64,000 bases of DNA from JBBSIN01 sp038232055 (GCA_038232055.1 JBBSIN010000001.1:20173-84172), one strand, 5' to 3'. Counted from the first letter of the stretch, positions 17,142-27,282 are shown. The notes: generated by a model from the sequence alone, not told the origin. Made by a program: numbers and translations.

Positions 17142-18080
17142 TCACGACCGGGTGACGCGGCGCAGCGCCCGAAGCCGCCCGTCCGCCACCGCGATGCCGA
17201 CGACGACTACCCCGGCGCCGACGAAGTCGTTCCAGCCGATGTGCTCGCTGAGGACGGCGACGCCCAGCGCCACCGCGACGAGCGGGACGACGTAGGTGAC
17301 CGTCGACGCGCTGGTGGCGCCGATCTCGCCGATGAGCCCGTAGAAGATGATGTACGCGATGCCGGTGCCCAGCGCGCCGAGGGCGAGTACCGCGAGGATG
17401 ACCCGCAGCGAGAGCGTCGGCGCGCGCGTCGTCCAGAGCGGCACGGCGACGAGCAGCACCACGGTCGCGCAGATCAGCTGGCCGAACGCGAGGGTGAGCG
17501 GCGAGTGACCCCGGCCGGACAGGAACCGCCGGGCATAGACGATGGCCACACCGTACGACGCGCCGGCCGCGAGGCAGGCCAGCTGCCCGAAGAGCGACGA
17601 CCCGCCGACGCCGCGCCATGGCGCGATGACGACGACCACGCCGAGGAAACCGAGGACGAGCCCGGCGAGACGCCGGCGCGTCGGTCGCTCCTCCGGCAGC
17701 GCGGCCATCGCGACGAGCAGCGTGAACAGCGGTGTCGTCGCGTTGTAGATACCGGCGAGGCTCGACGCCACGCGCTGCTCGCCCCATGCGAACAGGAAGA
17801 ACGGCAGCAGGTTGGCGACCAGGCTGACGACGGTGAGGTGCAGCCAGGTGCCGGCGTCTCGCGGCAGGCTTCCCCTGCGCGCGGCGACGATCGCGCCGAG
17901 GGCCGCCGTACCCAGCGCGATCCGGCCGAGCACGACCTGCATGGGCGCGAGACCCTCGATCGAGACCTTGATCAGCAGGAAGCTGCAACCCCAGATCGCC
18001 GCGAGCAGCAGCAGTCGCAGCAGCGCGTTGACCGACATCCGGCTCGGCGCCACAGCGCTGCGGGCCTCGGTCGCGGTCAC
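17142..18080 (-). CDS. EamA/DMT-superfamily transporter
   Basis: About 312 residues with ten hydrophobic segments in two EamA halves (first beginning LLLAAIWGCSFLLIKVSIEGLAPMQ without interruption, second around the ACLAAGASYGVAIVYARR region). This is the drug/metabolite exporter fold (RhaT/YdcZ-type). Substrate unknown. The GTG start at 18080 has a GGAG 12 nt upstream; Met at 18038, close to the first helix, is a good alternative. The stop is about 26 bp from the end of the riboswitch leader, so transcription from here could run into that region. Confidence 0.83.
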   Translation of the reverse strand: MTATEARSAVAPSRMSVNALLRLLLLAAIWGCSFLLIKVSIEGLAPMQVVLGRIALGTAALGAIVAARRGSLPRDAGTWLHLTVVSLVANLLPFFLFAWGEQRVASSLAGIYNATTPLFTLLVAMAALPEERPTRRRLAGLVLGFLGVVVVIAPWRGVGGSSLFGQLACLAAGASYGVAIVYARRFLSGRGHSPLTLAFGQLICATVVLLVAVPLWTTRAPTLSLRVILAVLALGALGTGIAYIIFYGLIGEIGATSASTVTYVVPLVAVALGVAVLSEHIGWNDFVGAGVVVVGIAVADGRLRALRRVTRS

Positions 18081-18120
18081 GATGTGGGACAACTCCGGTC
18101 TTCGGGGGCACCATTCCCCT

Positions 18121-19668
18121 GTGCCGGATGCTGTGATCGTCGGTGGTGGCCACAACGGGCTGGTCTGCGCCTGCTATCTGGCCCGTGCGGGCCTCGACGT
18201 GCTCGTGCTCGAGCAGTCCGGCAAGCTCGGCGGCGGCAGCCGCACCGACGAGTCCGTCCCCGGCTACCGCTTCGACACGCACTCGGTGGCTCACAACATT
18301 CTCAACATGACCGACATCCCGGCCGAGCTCCGGCTCGCCGCGGCTGGCCTGGAGTACGTCGAGATGGACCCCTTCTCGATCTCCGTCGGCGCCGACGGCG
18401 CCATCGTGCGGTTCTTCCGGTCGGTCGAGGCGACCGTCGAGTCGATCCGCGAGGTGGAGCCGGCCGACGCCGACCGCTACGCCGCCTGGATGCGCGACGC
18501 CCTGCCGCTGATCCGCTCGGTGGTCACCGGCGTCGAGGCGGGAGCGTCCCGCCGGCGCGCGCTCTCGCAGCTGCCGGGCCGGGCCGTCGCGGCGGCCCGG
18601 TCGCTTGCCCGATTCGGCGGCCCGCAGGGGCTCGGAGCAGCGCTCGCTGCGCCGTACGCCCGGGTGCTGGCAGAACGTCTCGGGTCGGAGCGGGTACGGG
18701 CGCCGGTGGCCGCGTTCGCGGCGCACACCTCGGCGTCGCCGGCCGCCGCGGGGAGTGCGCTGTTCGCCTACTGGCAGGCGGCCTATCACCTGTTCGGACA
18801 GTGGCACGCCCGCGGTGGCGCCCAAGGCCTGACCGACGCGCTGGCCAGGCGGCTCACGTCGTACGGCGGCTCCTGGCGGGTCGACGCCCCCGTGGCGCGG
18901 ATCTGCCGGACCGGCGACCGGGTGACCGGTGTCGAACTGGAGTCCGGCGAGCGGGTTCTCGCGTCCACGGTCGTGACCGCGCTCGACCCTCGGACAGCGC
19001 TCCTCGACCTGCTCGACCCGCCGCTTGCCGGCGCGCCGGCCGACGAGCTGCGGGCGACGCACTCCGGCAACGCGGTGCAGATGCTCGTGCACCTCGCGGT
19101 AGACCGGCTGCCGGCGTATCCCGGCGCCCGGCCCGGTGACTGGCACGGCCTGCAGTCCTACGTCGACTCGGTCGACGGGCTCGCGGCCGGGTTCGCCGCA
19201 GCCGAGGACCGCCGGCTGCCCGAGGACCCGGTGCCGGCGTACGCGTTCACGACCTCCTCGCTCGACGACACGCTTGCACCGCCCGGCGGCCACACCGTCT
19301 ACCTGGCGTGCCCGTGCGCGCCGTACCACGTGCGCGGCGGTTGGCCGGCGCAGGCCGAGCGCTTCGCGGCGCGGATGATCGACGTCGTGGAGTCGCGGGC
19401 TCCCGGTTTCCGGGCCTCGATCCAGGGCGGGGTCATCCGCACGCCGGCCGACATGGCCGCCGAGCTGCGCTGGCCGGGCGCACACCCGATGTACCTCGAC
19501 ATCTCGCTCGACCAGCTCGGCTTCCTCCGGCCGACCCGCTCCCTCGGCGGGCACGACACCCCCGTGGGGGGCCTGTTCGTCAGCGGCGCGGGCACCGCTC
19601 CGGTCGGCGGCATCGCCGGGTCGCCAGGGCGGGCCGCCGCGAAGGCGGTGCTGAAGCGCCGCGCGTAG
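18121..19668 (+). CDS. FAD-dependent NAD(P)-binding oxidoreductase (phytoene desaturase/PYROXD2-like)
   Basis: A 515-residue flavoprotein. The N-terminal dinucleotide-binding motif VIVGGGHNGLVCACYLA is followed by VLVLEQSGKLGGGSRTDE, typical of the carotenoid-isomerase/phytoene-desaturase-like amine-oxidase superfamily. The C-terminal FAD motif is GGLFVSGAGTAPVGGIAGSPG. Close relatives are usually annotated pyridine nucleotide-disulfide oxidoreductase domain protein 2, function unknown. No carotenoid genes are adjacent. The GTG at 18121 starts the homology. Confidence 0.83.
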   Translation: MPDAVIVGGGHNGLVCACYLARAGLDVLVLEQSGKLGGGSRTDESVPGYRFDTHSVAHNILNMTDIPAELRLAAAGLEYVEMDPFSISVGADGAIVRFFRSVEATVESIREVEPADADRYAAWMRDALPLIRSVVTGVEAGASRRRALSQLPGRAVAAARSLARFGGPQGLGAALAAPYARVLAERLGSERVRAPVAAFAAHTSASPAAAGSALFAYWQAAYHLFGQWHARGGAQGLTDALARRLTSYGGSWRVDAPVARICRTGDRVTGVELESGERVLASTVVTALDPRTALLDLLDPPLAGAPADELRATHSGNAVQMLVHLAVDRLPAYPGARPGDWHGLQSYVDSVDGLAAGFAAAEDRRLPEDPVPAYAFTTSSLDDTLAPPGGHTVYLACPCAPYHVRGGWPAQAERFAARMIDVVESRAPGFRASIQGGVIRTPADMAAELRWPGAHPMYLDISLDQLGFLRPTRSLGGHDTPVGGLFVSGAGTAPVGGIAGSPGRAAAKAVLKRRA

Positions 19669-19687
19669 TGCTGCGAGACTCCCCGGC

Positions 19688-21127
19688 ATGACGACGCACT
19701 ACGACATCATCGTCGTCGGTGCCGGCGCTGCCGGGCTGGCGGCGGCGCGGGCCGCGAAGAGCGCCGGCCGGTCGGTGGCGCTCGTGGAGGAGGCTCGCCC
19801 GGGAGGTGACTGCACGCACTACGGCTGCGTCCCGAGCAAGACCCTGATCGAGTCGGCGCGCCGCGTGCACGCCGCGTGCAGCGGCGAGGAGTACGGCTTC
19901 CGGGCCGACGTCGAGGTCGACTTCCCGGCGGTGATGTCCCGCGTGCGCGCGGCGATCGACGCCATCGAGCAGGACGAGTCGCCGGCGCTGCTCGCGCGCC
20001 AGGGCATCGACCTCATCCGGGAGCACGCCCGCTTCGTCACCCCGGCCGCGGTCGAGGTCGACGGCCGGCGGGTCTCGGCGGAGCGGTTCGTCCTCGCCAC
20101 CGGCGGGGCCGCGACCGTCCCGCCCATCCCGGGGCTGCGCGAGTCGGCGTATCTCACCAACCGCACGATCTTCGACCTGACCGAGCGACCGGAGCATCTC
20201 GTCGTCCTCGGCGGCGGACCGATCGGCAGCGAGCTCGCACAGGCCTTCCGCCGGCTGGGTTCCCGGGTGACGATCGTGCAGAGCGGGTCGCGGCTGGTCC
20301 CCAAGGACGAGCCGGAGGCGTCGCGCGTGCTGCGAACCGTGTTCGAGCGCGAGGGCGTGACAGTGCTGACCGGCGCCGAGGCGGCCCGCGTATCGGCCGG
20401 ACCGACCGTGCACCTCGCCGGGGGCGGGACGGTCACCGGGAGCCACCTCCTCGTCGCGCTCGGCCGGCACCCGGTCACCGACCGGCTCGAGCTCGACGTG
20501 GCCGGCGTCGAGCGTACGGAGCGAGGTCTCGTCCGGGTCGACGACTACCTCCGGACCACCGCGGAGCACATCTACGCGGTGGGTGACTGCGCCGCGCCGA
20601 TGCAGTTCACGCACCTCGGTGACGAGCAGGGCCGCTTGGCGGCGCGCAACGCCTTCGCCCCCTCCGGCCGGCCGGGACTGCTCGGCGGCCGGACGAAGTG
20701 GCGGGCGGTCATCCCGTGGGTCACCTTCACCGAGCCCGAGGTCGCGCACGTGGGATGCACCGAGGCCGAGGCATACCGGGCGTACGGCGACGACGCGCTC
20801 GTCTCGTACGTGCCGATGGCGTCGCAGGATCGGGCTCGGTGCGCCGGCGAGACCGACGGCTTCGTCAAGATGATCGCCGCGCCCCGCGCGCCGTACGTGT
20901 CGGCGCGGGCCCTCTACAAGCTGGTCGGCATGACCGCGGTCACGCCGGTGGCCGGCGAGATGATTGCCGAGGGGGCACTCGCGGTGGCGACCGGCATGCT
21001 GGCCGGTCGCATCGCGCAGACCGTCCACGCCTACCCGACGTGGTCGCTCGCGACCAGGCTGGCCGCCGCGCAGCTCTTCGGCACGTGGGGCGGGCACACC
21101 GCCCGCCCCGCCCGACCCGACCGCTGA
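19688..21127 (+). CDS. Class I pyridine nucleotide-disulfide oxidoreductase (mercuric/lipoamide reductase-like)
   Basis: A 479-residue flavoprotein with FAD motif IIVVGAGAAGLAAARAA, redox-active disulfide CTHYGCVPSKTL, NAD(P) motif VVLGGGPIGSELAQAF, second FAD motif YAVGDCAAPMQFTHL and a C-terminal dimerisation domain. The tail lacks the His-x-x-x-x-Glu-Glu seen in true lipoamide dehydrogenase and the extra C-terminal Cys pair of MerA, so the exact disulfide substrate is open. It follows the FAD oxidoreductase gene by 19 bp and may be co-transcribed. It ends 22 bp from a convergent glycosylase gene. Confidence 0.85.
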   Translation: MTTHYDIIVVGAGAAGLAAARAAKSAGRSVALVEEARPGGDCTHYGCVPSKTLIESARRVHAACSGEEYGFRADVEVDFPAVMSRVRAAIDAIEQDESPALLARQGIDLIREHARFVTPAAVEVDGRRVSAERFVLATGGAATVPPIPGLRESAYLTNRTIFDLTERPEHLVVLGGGPIGSELAQAFRRLGSRVTIVQSGSRLVPKDEPEASRVLRTVFEREGVTVLTGAEAARVSAGPTVHLAGGGTVTGSHLLVALGRHPVTDRLELDVAGVERTERGLVRVDDYLRTTAEHIYAVGDCAAPMQFTHLGDEQGRLAARNAFAPSGRPGLLGGRTKWRAVIPWVTFTEPEVAHVGCTEAEAYRAYGDDALVSYVPMASQDRARCAGETDGFVKMIAAPRAPYVSARALYKLVGMTAVTPVAGEMIAEGALAVATGMLAGRIAQTVHAYPTWSLATRLAAAQLFGTWGGHTARPARPDR

Positions 21128-21149
21128 CCGAGGCCTGGGAGTAGCCCGC

Positions 21150-22013
21150 TTACTTGAGCAGGCGGGAAAGGCGGCGGTCGGCGAGCGGCTTGCCACCGGT
21201 CTGGCAGGTCGGGCAGTACTGGAGCGACTTGTCGGCGAACGACACCTCGCGGATCACGTCTGCGCAGACCGGGCACGGCTGGCCGGTACGGCCGTGCACC
21301 CGCAGCCCGACCTTCTTCTCCGCCTTGAGGTCGCCAGCCGCGAGCCCGCGCGCCCGCTCGACCGCGTCTTCGAGCGACCCGACGAGGGCGGCGTGCAGCC
21401 GGCGTATGTCCTCGGTGCCGAGTGCGGTCGCGGGCTTGAACGGCGACAGCCGCGCCGCGTGCAGCACCTCGTCGGAGTACGCGTTGCCCACGCCGGCCAG
21501 CACCGACTGGTCGGTCAGCACGCCTTTCAGCTGGGCTCGCCCGGCCGCCGCGAGCAGCGCGGCGAGCGCGTCGACCGTGAACGCCGGGTCGAGCGGGTCG
21601 GTGCCGAGCCGCGCCACCCCCGGGACGATTCTGGGGTCGCGGACGACGTACGCGGCGAGCCGCTTCTGGGTGCCCGCTTCGGTGAGGTCGAAGCCGGAGC
21701 CGTCGTCGAGGTGCACCCGCAGCGCGAGCGGGCCCTTCCCGGGCCGCGGCGGGGCAGGTGCAAGCGCCTCCCGCCAGCGCAGCCAGCCGGCTCGGGCGAG
21801 GTGGAGCACGAGGTGTACGCCGTCGACGTCGAGATCGAGGAACTTCCCGTAGCGCGCCACCCCGGTGACTATGAGGCCGTGCAGTGCCGTCACGGGCGGG
21901 TCGAAGGTCTTCAGCACGCTGATGGCCGCGACATCGACGCGTGCGACGACCCGCCCGACCAGGCGCTCCCGCAGGAACGCGGCGAGCGCCTCCACCTCGG
22001 GCAGCTCCGGCAT
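21150..22013 (-). CDS. Fpg/Nei-family DNA glycosylase
   Basis: A 287-residue base-excision repair glycosylase/AP lyase. It begins with PELPEVE (catalytic Pro2 and Glu3). It has a conserved Lys in VARYGKFLDLD, the helix-two-turn-helix segment LTDQSVLAGVGNAYSDEVL, and a C-terminal zinc finger (CPVC...YCPTC). It removes oxidised bases such as 8-oxoguanine or oxidised pyrimidines. Which of the two it prefers cannot be read from sequence by eye. The zinc finger ends without the usual R-x-T-x-Y-C-x-x-C-Q spacing being canonical. Confidence 0.88.
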   Translation of the reverse strand: MPELPEVEALAAFLRERLVGRVVARVDVAAISVLKTFDPPVTALHGLIVTGVARYGKFLDLDVDGVHLVLHLARAGWLRWREALAPAPPRPGKGPLALRVHLDDGSGFDLTEAGTQKRLAAYVVRDPRIVPGVARLGTDPLDPAFTVDALAALLAAAGRAQLKGVLTDQSVLAGVGNAYSDEVLHAARLSPFKPATALGTEDIRRLHAALVGSLEDAVERARGLAAGDLKAEKKVGLRVHGRTGQPCPVCADVIREVSFADKSLQYCPTCQTGGKPLADRRLSRLLK

Positions 22014-22050
22014 GGGTCCATTGTCGCGTGCCCTGCCCCGGAAACGGGCC

Positions 22051-22080
22051 GGGCCCGCCGCGAAGATCCGCGGCGGGCCC
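22051..22080 (-). terminator. GC-rich hairpin terminator
   Basis: A perfect 12-bp inverted repeat (22051-22062 and 22069-22080; GGGCCCGCCGCG and its complement) with a 6-nt loop lies 20 bp downstream of the BNR-protein stop on the minus strand and upstream of the glycosylase start. Confidence 0.7.
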
Positions 22081-22100
22081 AGCTCCGGTGTGACTGTCGG

Positions 22101-23774
22101 CTATCGCAGCTCGACGTTGGTGAAGATGTCGGTTTCACCGATGCCGGTGCGGTTGATGGCCGTGAAGCGACCGTCGGTCCACACCGGGTAGACGTGGGTC
22201 CGGCTCACCGCGAGACCGTTGTAGTCCCCGATGAAGGCGCCGCTGGTGAAGAAGCCCCGGTCGGGGTTCCATGACGCCGTGCTGATCCGCCGGCTGCTCC
22301 AGGTCCGGCCGTTGTTGACCGAGTGGGCCTGCCACGTGTTGATGTTGTGGTTGGCCCGGTCCTGGCGCCGGTCGAACCAGATCGCGTAGAGGTGGCGGTT
22401 GCCGCCGCTCGCGATCCACGGGAAGAACTGGTCGTTACGGGCGGCCCCGTTCGGGGTCCGCGAGAGGACCCGCGAGTCCGACCAGTGCAGGCCGCCGTCT
22501 CGGGACTGCTGGTAGGAGATGTCGGCCTTCGAGCGCCGACGGTTGATGTTGTTCTGGTAGACGTAGGTCAGCACGCCCGAGTCGTACGCCATGGAGATCG
22601 TGTTCGGCGCCCGGAAGGACGTCGGGGGCAGCGTGTCGTCGAGGCCGGCGTCGCGGAAGTCGCGGTACTGGCCACGCTTGTCGATCTGCACGGCATGCGG
22701 CAGGAACGTCCGACCGCCGTCCGACGACCGCTGGAAGAGCAGGTGCGGGTCGAAGGAGTCGTTGCAGTTCTCCGAGACGAACCCGACGTTCAACGTGCCG
22801 TCCGGTCCCACCACGGGGGTCGAGAACTGGTTGGCCGACGTACCGGTGCCATTGCCGCCCGGTCGGTCCGGCTGGATCTTGGTCTGCTGGAACGTGGTGA
22901 GGCTCGGGTTCGCCATGTTGACGGTGTCGGTGTAGCTCAGCTGGAGCGGGCAGTAGTCGCTGAAGCCGCTCGGCTGGACGTGGAACTTCGTGTAGGTGAC
23001 GTAGAGCCGGCCGTAGTGCGGGCTAGTGGGCGTGTTGTCGACCGCAATGAGCTCCTTGTCATTGAAGATCGAGTCGTCCTCCTCGCCCGTCGTGTAGTTG
23101 TAGTTCGACGCGGCAATCGCGGCCGCCCGGCCCGGCGTCCAGGTTCGGCCGTTGTCCTTGGACGCGTAGACCTGGACCTCAGAGTGCGCCAGCTCGCGGA
23201 AGAAACAGAGCTGGCTGAGGTAAAAGACGCGGTCCCGCTTGCTGTAGGCCAGCGCCGGGTCGCCGCCGCTGCAGAAGTCGCGTGTCGGGGCGAACTGCGG
23301 GATGACCGTCGTCGTGAGCCAGGTGTGGCCGCCGTCGAGCGTGCGCATGACCCGCACGCCACCGCTCACGTAGTCGTTGGCGCCGGCCACCGCCACGTTC
23401 GGGTTGTCCAGGCTCGCGGCGACCGACGTCTCGTTCTGCGGCAGCGGCGGGTCGGAGTCGGTGTTCATCTGCACGTTCGACCCGAGGCCGGGGTGCGGCG
23501 CCGCCACGGACCCGCCTCCCGCCGCTGTGCCCCTCGACGATGTGCCAACGAGCGATGCGCGGTGGGCCGCCTGGGCGCGGGCCACCTCGGGCTGCGCCTG
23601 GGCGCGTACGCCGTTCGAGATGCCGCCCGGAAACTTCTGTACGTGCGTGAGCCAGCGCGGTGTGCTGGCGCTGCCGCCAGCCGGCGCGTTCGCGCCGGAG
23701 GCCTGCGGCGCCGTGGCGCCGACCAGGCCCGCGGCGGTCGTCGCCGCTGCTACCGCTACCACCATTTTTCTCAT
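22101..23774 (-). CDS. Secreted BNR/Asp-box repeat (sialidase-fold) protein
   Basis: A 557-residue exported protein. A signal peptide is visible (MRKMVVAVAAATTAAGLVG...APQASG). The mature protein contains five Asp-box (S/T-x-D/N-x-G-x-x-W/F) repeats: TLDGGHTWL, SKDNGRTWT, SSDGGRTFL, SRDGGLHWS and SVNNGRTWS, marking the blades of a six-bladed sialidase-like propeller. The sialidase catalytic Arg triad and FRIP motif were not recognised, so enzymatic activity is uncertain; an adhesive or polysaccharide-binding role is also possible. It is a single gene with its own terminator. Confidence 0.82.
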   Translation of the reverse strand: MRKMVVAVAAATTAAGLVGATAPQASGANAPAGGSASTPRWLTHVQKFPGGISNGVRAQAQPEVARAQAAHRASLVGTSSRGTAAGGGSVAAPHPGLGSNVQMNTDSDPPLPQNETSVAASLDNPNVAVAGANDYVSGGVRVMRTLDGGHTWLTTTVIPQFAPTRDFCSGGDPALAYSKRDRVFYLSQLCFFRELAHSEVQVYASKDNGRTWTPGRAAAIAASNYNYTTGEEDDSIFNDKELIAVDNTPTSPHYGRLYVTYTKFHVQPSGFSDYCPLQLSYTDTVNMANPSLTTFQQTKIQPDRPGGNGTGTSANQFSTPVVGPDGTLNVGFVSENCNDSFDPHLLFQRSSDGGRTFLPHAVQIDKRGQYRDFRDAGLDDTLPPTSFRAPNTISMAYDSGVLTYVYQNNINRRRSKADISYQQSRDGGLHWSDSRVLSRTPNGAARNDQFFPWIASGGNRHLYAIWFDRRQDRANHNINTWQAHSVNNGRTWSSRRISTASWNPDRGFFTSGAFIGDYNGLAVSRTHVYPVWTDGRFTAINRTGIGETDIFTNVELR

Positions 23775-23880
23775 TCGGCCACCCCTTCGGGCCTCGGACA
23801 GAGTGGCTCAAACCCTAGAACGTCCGAAACGTCCTGGCTAGGGGGGTGGCTAGGGGGTTGGGGCCATTTTGGCCGTGGAC

Positions 23881-25056
23881 TTAGAACGGCGCGGTGCCGA
23901 GCGTCACCGTCGCCGTGTGCGAGCTGCCGCCTCGGGTGTACTGGATCGAGATGGTGTCGCCCGGGCGCTGTGAGCGTACGGCGGCGACGAGTGCGTCGGC
24001 GGAGGTGACCGGTCGCTGGCCCACGGCGGTGACCACGTCGCCCTGCCGGAGGCCCGCCTTGGCGGCCGGACCGCCGGCGACGATCTGGCCGAGCACCGCG
24101 CCGTCCTTGGCGCCGTTCGCCACGTCGGTCACCTGCACCCCGGCGTAGGCGTGCTTGGCGTGACCGGTACGGATCAGCTCGTCGGCGATCGGCTTCGCCT
24201 GGTCAACCGGTATCGCGAAGCCGAGACCGATGCTGCCCGACTGCCCGTCCACGGACCCGCCGAGCGTCGCGATCGCCGAGTTGATGGCGACGACCTCACC
24301 GCGCATGTTGACGAGCGGGCCGCCGGAGTTGCCCGGATTGATCGCGGCATCGGTCTGGATGGCGTCGAGCACGGTGCTCGTGGTGTCGCTGCCGTTTCCG
24401 GCGCCGCCCGTGCGCACCGGCCGGTTCAGCGCGCTCACGATGCCCGAGGTGACGGTGCTCGTCAGGCCGAGGGGCGAGCCGAACGCGACGACCGGGTCGC
24501 CCACCGCGAGAACGCCGGACCGACCGATGGCGGCCGGGGTGAGGCCCTGCGAGTTCTTCACCTGGATGACGGCGAGGTCCGACACCGGGTCGCGGCCGAC
24601 GATCGTGGCCGGCCGGTCACTGCCGTCCGAGAGCCGTACCGTGACCGTCCCGCCATCGGCACCTGGCGCCACGACGTGGTTGTTGGTGACGATGTGGCCG
24701 GCGCCGTCGAAGACGAATCCGGTGCCCACCCCGCTGCCCTGCGCGCCGCGTACGGAGATCGAGACGACGCTCGGCAGGACCTTGGCGGCGACGGCGGCGA
24801 CCGACCCGCTGGGCGCGACTGCCGAAACCGGTACCGCCGTCCCGGCCGTGCTGGTCGCGGCGGCGGGAGCGGTGTTGTCGTCGAGGGTGGCGGTGACCGC
24901 CGCACCGGCACCGCCGCCGACAAGGGCACTGGCGAGGGCGAGCGCGAGGAGGCCGGCCGCCGGGCGGCGCCGCCGCTTCGGGGGGGAGGGCGGCGCCGCC
25001 CAGTTGGTGGGGGGCGTGCTCGGCAGTGGTTCGGTGGGGTATCCCGGCTCGGTCAT
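23881..25056 (-). CDS. HtrA/DegP-like membrane-anchored serine protease (PepD-like)
   Basis: A 391-residue protein. A Pro-rich cytoplasmic head (residues 1-33) precedes one membrane helix (about 34-55). A trypsin-like protease domain follows with His in VTNNHVV, Asp in DPVSDLAVIQV and Ser in NPGNSGGPL. A C-terminal PDZ domain (HAYAGVQVTDVANG, then AGLRQGDVVTAVGQ) ends the protein. It degrades or refolds damaged envelope proteins. It lies directly after an MprA/MprB-like two-component pair on the same strand, the same order as mprA-mprB-pepD in mycobacteria, suggesting stress-induced expression by that system. The 82-bp gap to the kinase gene may hold a separate promoter. Confidence 0.9.
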   Translation of the reverse strand: MTEPGYPTEPLPSTPPTNWAAPPSPPKRRRRPAAGLLALALASALVGGGAGAAVTATLDDNTAPAAATSTAGTAVPVSAVAPSGSVAAVAAKVLPSVVSISVRGAQGSGVGTGFVFDGAGHIVTNNHVVAPGADGGTVTVRLSDGSDRPATIVGRDPVSDLAVIQVKNSQGLTPAAIGRSGVLAVGDPVVAFGSPLGLTSTVTSGIVSALNRPVRTGGAGNGSDTTSTVLDAIQTDAAINPGNSGGPLVNMRGEVVAINSAIATLGGSVDGQSGSIGLGFAIPVDQAKPIADELIRTGHAKHAYAGVQVTDVANGAKDGAVLGQIVAGGPAAKAGLRQGDVVTAVGQRPVTSADALVAAVRSQRPGDTISIQYTRGGSSHTATVTLGTAPF

Positions 25057-25138
25057 GACTCGAGGTTGCCTCGTGGGGCTGAGAGAACCCTGAGCGCCGG
25101 CCGAGAGTTCGGAAAGGATCCGGTCGACGCCGACCGCC

Positions 25139-26518
25139 TCACCCGTTCCGCGCCGGTTCCAGCTCAGCAGCCTGCCGATCGGGGCCGCCCGGTAGCCGCA
25201 GCGTGAGCAGCGCGCCGCCGCCGTACGCCGTACCGGCATCCACCGCTCCGCCGTGCTGCTCGGCGACCTGCCGGACGATGGCGAGACCGAGCCCCGATCC
25301 GGGCAGTGTGCGGGCGTCGGCCGCGCGGTAGAACCGGTCGAAGACGTGCGGCCGGTCCTGGTCGCTGATGCCGGGTCCCTCGTCGGCGACGGAGACCAGG
25401 CCGTCGTGCAGCGCGACGCGCACCGTCGCGTTGGGCGGGCTCCACTTCGTCGCGTTGTCCAGCAGGTTGGTCACTGCGCGTTCGAGGAGGCGACGGTCAC
25501 CGCGGACAACCCACGGTTGCACGTCGACCTCGAAGCGCAGCCCGCCACCTCGTCGTCGCGCCCGCTCGACAGCGTCCTGGACGACCACGACAAGATCGAC
25601 GTCGCTGATCTCCTCGGGACGCGCGTTGTCCCGCGCCAGCTCGACGAGGTCGGTGACCAGGCCGGAAAGCTCGACGACCTGGCCGCGCACATCGCTGAGC
25701 AGCTGCCGTCGGTCCTCCGGCGACAGCCCGGCGCCGCCGTCGGTCTGTGCCAGCAGGTCGAGGTTTGTGCGCAGGCTGGTCAGTGGTGTACGCAGCTCGT
25801 GACCGGCGTCGGCGACGAGACGTCGCTGCCGGTCGCGTGAGTCGGCCAGGGCGGCGAGCATCGCGTTGAACGCGAGGGCCAGCCGGGCCAGCTCGTCGTC
25901 GCCGCGCACCTCGATCGGCTCCAGCTCCTCGGTGCGGGCCACGTGCTCTGCCGCGGCCGTCAGCCGCTCAACGGGAGCGAGACCGGCCCGGGCCACGGCC
26001 ATGCCGGCGCTGGCGGCCACGACGATGCCGACCAGCCCGACGGCGAGCAGGACAAACGTCAGTCGGCGCAGGACCCGCTCCGACTCGGCGAGCGAGCGGG
26101 CGACGACGAGGGCGTAGCCGTTCGGTGTCCGTACGGCGACGACGCGGTAGCGCTGGCCGTTGAATGACGTGGTCCGCAGCGACCGGTCGCGCCGGCCGGC
26201 GGCGACCTGGAGCTCGCCCCGGCCGGGCGGTAGGGCGGTCTCTCCGAAGGCACCGATGCTGAGCCCGTCGCTGCGCACCAGGGCGATCCGCACGTCGGCG
26301 GCACCGAGCGCGGCGGCGGGAATCCGGGACAGCAGGCTGGGGTCACCCAGTGGCCCGGTGGCGGCCCCTCTGGCTCGCGCGACGAGGGAGGCGTCGACCT
26401 GGTGCACCAGCTCGTGCCGCAGCGTGACGTACGCCGCCCCGGCCGCGAGCGCGACCGCGATTCCCACGGCGGCTGCAGCGAGCAGGGCCACCCGCGCCCG
26501 CAGGGACAGCCCGGTCAC
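25139..26518 (-). CDS. Sensor histidine kinase, MprB-like
   Basis: A 459-residue kinase with an N-terminal helix (about 8-30), a periplasmic domain of about 115 residues, a second helix (about 150-175), HAMP, an H-box ([16 protein letters not shown]), an N-box ([11 protein letters not shown]), G1 (DEGPGI) and G2 ([18 protein letters not shown]). The layout matches MprB/TcrY-type envelope-stress kinases. The GTG start overlaps the stop of its cognate regulator (4 bp). The adjacent HtrA protease is the expected output and, in mycobacteria, also a feedback regulator. Confidence 0.9.
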   Translation of the reverse strand: MTGLSLRARVALLAAAAVGIAVALAAGAAYVTLRHELVHQVDASLVARARGAATGPLGDPSLLSRIPAAALGAADVRIALVRSDGLSIGAFGETALPPGRGELQVAAGRRDRSLRTTSFNGQRYRVVAVRTPNGYALVVARSLAESERVLRRLTFVLLAVGLVGIVVAASAGMAVARAGLAPVERLTAAAEHVARTEELEPIEVRGDDELARLALAFNAMLAALADSRDRQRRLVADAGHELRTPLTSLRTNLDLLAQTDGGAGLSPEDRRQLLSDVRGQVVELSGLVTDLVELARDNARPEEISDVDLVVVVQDAVERARRRGGGLRFEVDVQPWVVRGDRRLLERAVTNLLDNATKWSPPNATVRVALHDGLVSVADEGPGISDQDRPHVFDRFYRAADARTLPGSGLGLAIVRQVAEQHGGAVDAGTAYGGGALLTLRLPGGPDRQAAELEPARNG

Positions 26519-27195
26519 GGCGGCGACTCGCGGAGGACATAACCCACCCCGCGCACGGTGTGGACCAGGCGCGCCTCGTCGCCGGCCTCCGTCTTGCGCC
26601 GCAGGTAGCCGATGTAGACCTCAAGGGAGTTGGCGGTGGTCGGGAAGTCGTAGCCCCAGACATCCTCGAGGATCCGCTCCCGGGTGAGCACCTGGCGCGG
26701 ATGTCGCAGGAGCAGCTCGAGCAGCGCGAACTCCGTGCGAGTGAGCCGGATGTCACGGTCGCCGCGGCGTACCTCCCGCGTTCCCGGGTCGAGCGAGAGG
26801 TCCGCGAAGCTCAGCACCCCGGCCGGCTCGTCCCGGCGCGCGCGTCGCAGCAACGCCCGCAGCCGGGCCAGCAGCTCCTCCAGCGCGAACGGCTTCGGCA
26901 GGTAGTCGTCGGCGCCGGCGTCGAGGCCCGCGACGCGGTCCGCCACCGAGTCGCGCGCGGTGAGGACCAGCACCGGCAGGTCGTCGCCGGCGGCCCGCAG
27001 CCGGCGGCACGCCTCCAGCCCATCGACTCTCGGCATCATCACATCGAGCACCAGTGCGTCGGGCCGTCGCTGGGCCACGGCGTCGAGCGCCGCCGCGCCG
27101 TCGTTGGCCAGTTCGACGCGGTAGCCGTTGTAGATCAGCGACCGGCGCAGCGACTCCCGTACCGCGGCGTCGTCGTCGACGACGAGGATGCGCAT
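26515..27195 (-). CDS. OmpR-family response regulator, MprA-like
   Basis: A 226-residue regulator. The receiver has VVDDD at residues 5-9, phosphoacceptor Asp51 in [12 protein letters not shown], and Lys in [15 protein letters not shown] winged-helix C-terminal domain follows ([40 protein letters not shown]). It is the first gene of the regulator-kinase-HtrA block. Similarity in order and domain pattern to MprA-MprB-PepD supports a role in cell-envelope stress. The ATG is at 27195. Confidence 0.92.
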   Translation of the reverse strand: MRILVVDDDAAVRESLRRSLIYNGYRVELANDGAAALDAVAQRRPDALVLDVMMPRVDGLEACRRLRAAGDDLPVLVLTARDSVADRVAGLDAGADDYLPKPFALEELLARLRALLRRARRDEPAGVLSFADLSLDPGTREVRRGDRDIRLTRTEFALLELLLRHPRQVLTRERILEDVWGYDFPTTANSLEVYIGYLRRKTEAGDEARLVHTVRGVGYVLRESPP

Positions 27196-27282
27196 GACGA
27201 TCAGTGTGCGGCGTACAGCTGAGAACCGGCTAAGGACCCGCGGCCGACGCCGCTTCCGGTGCGAAGCAGTAGCGTCGCTGTC

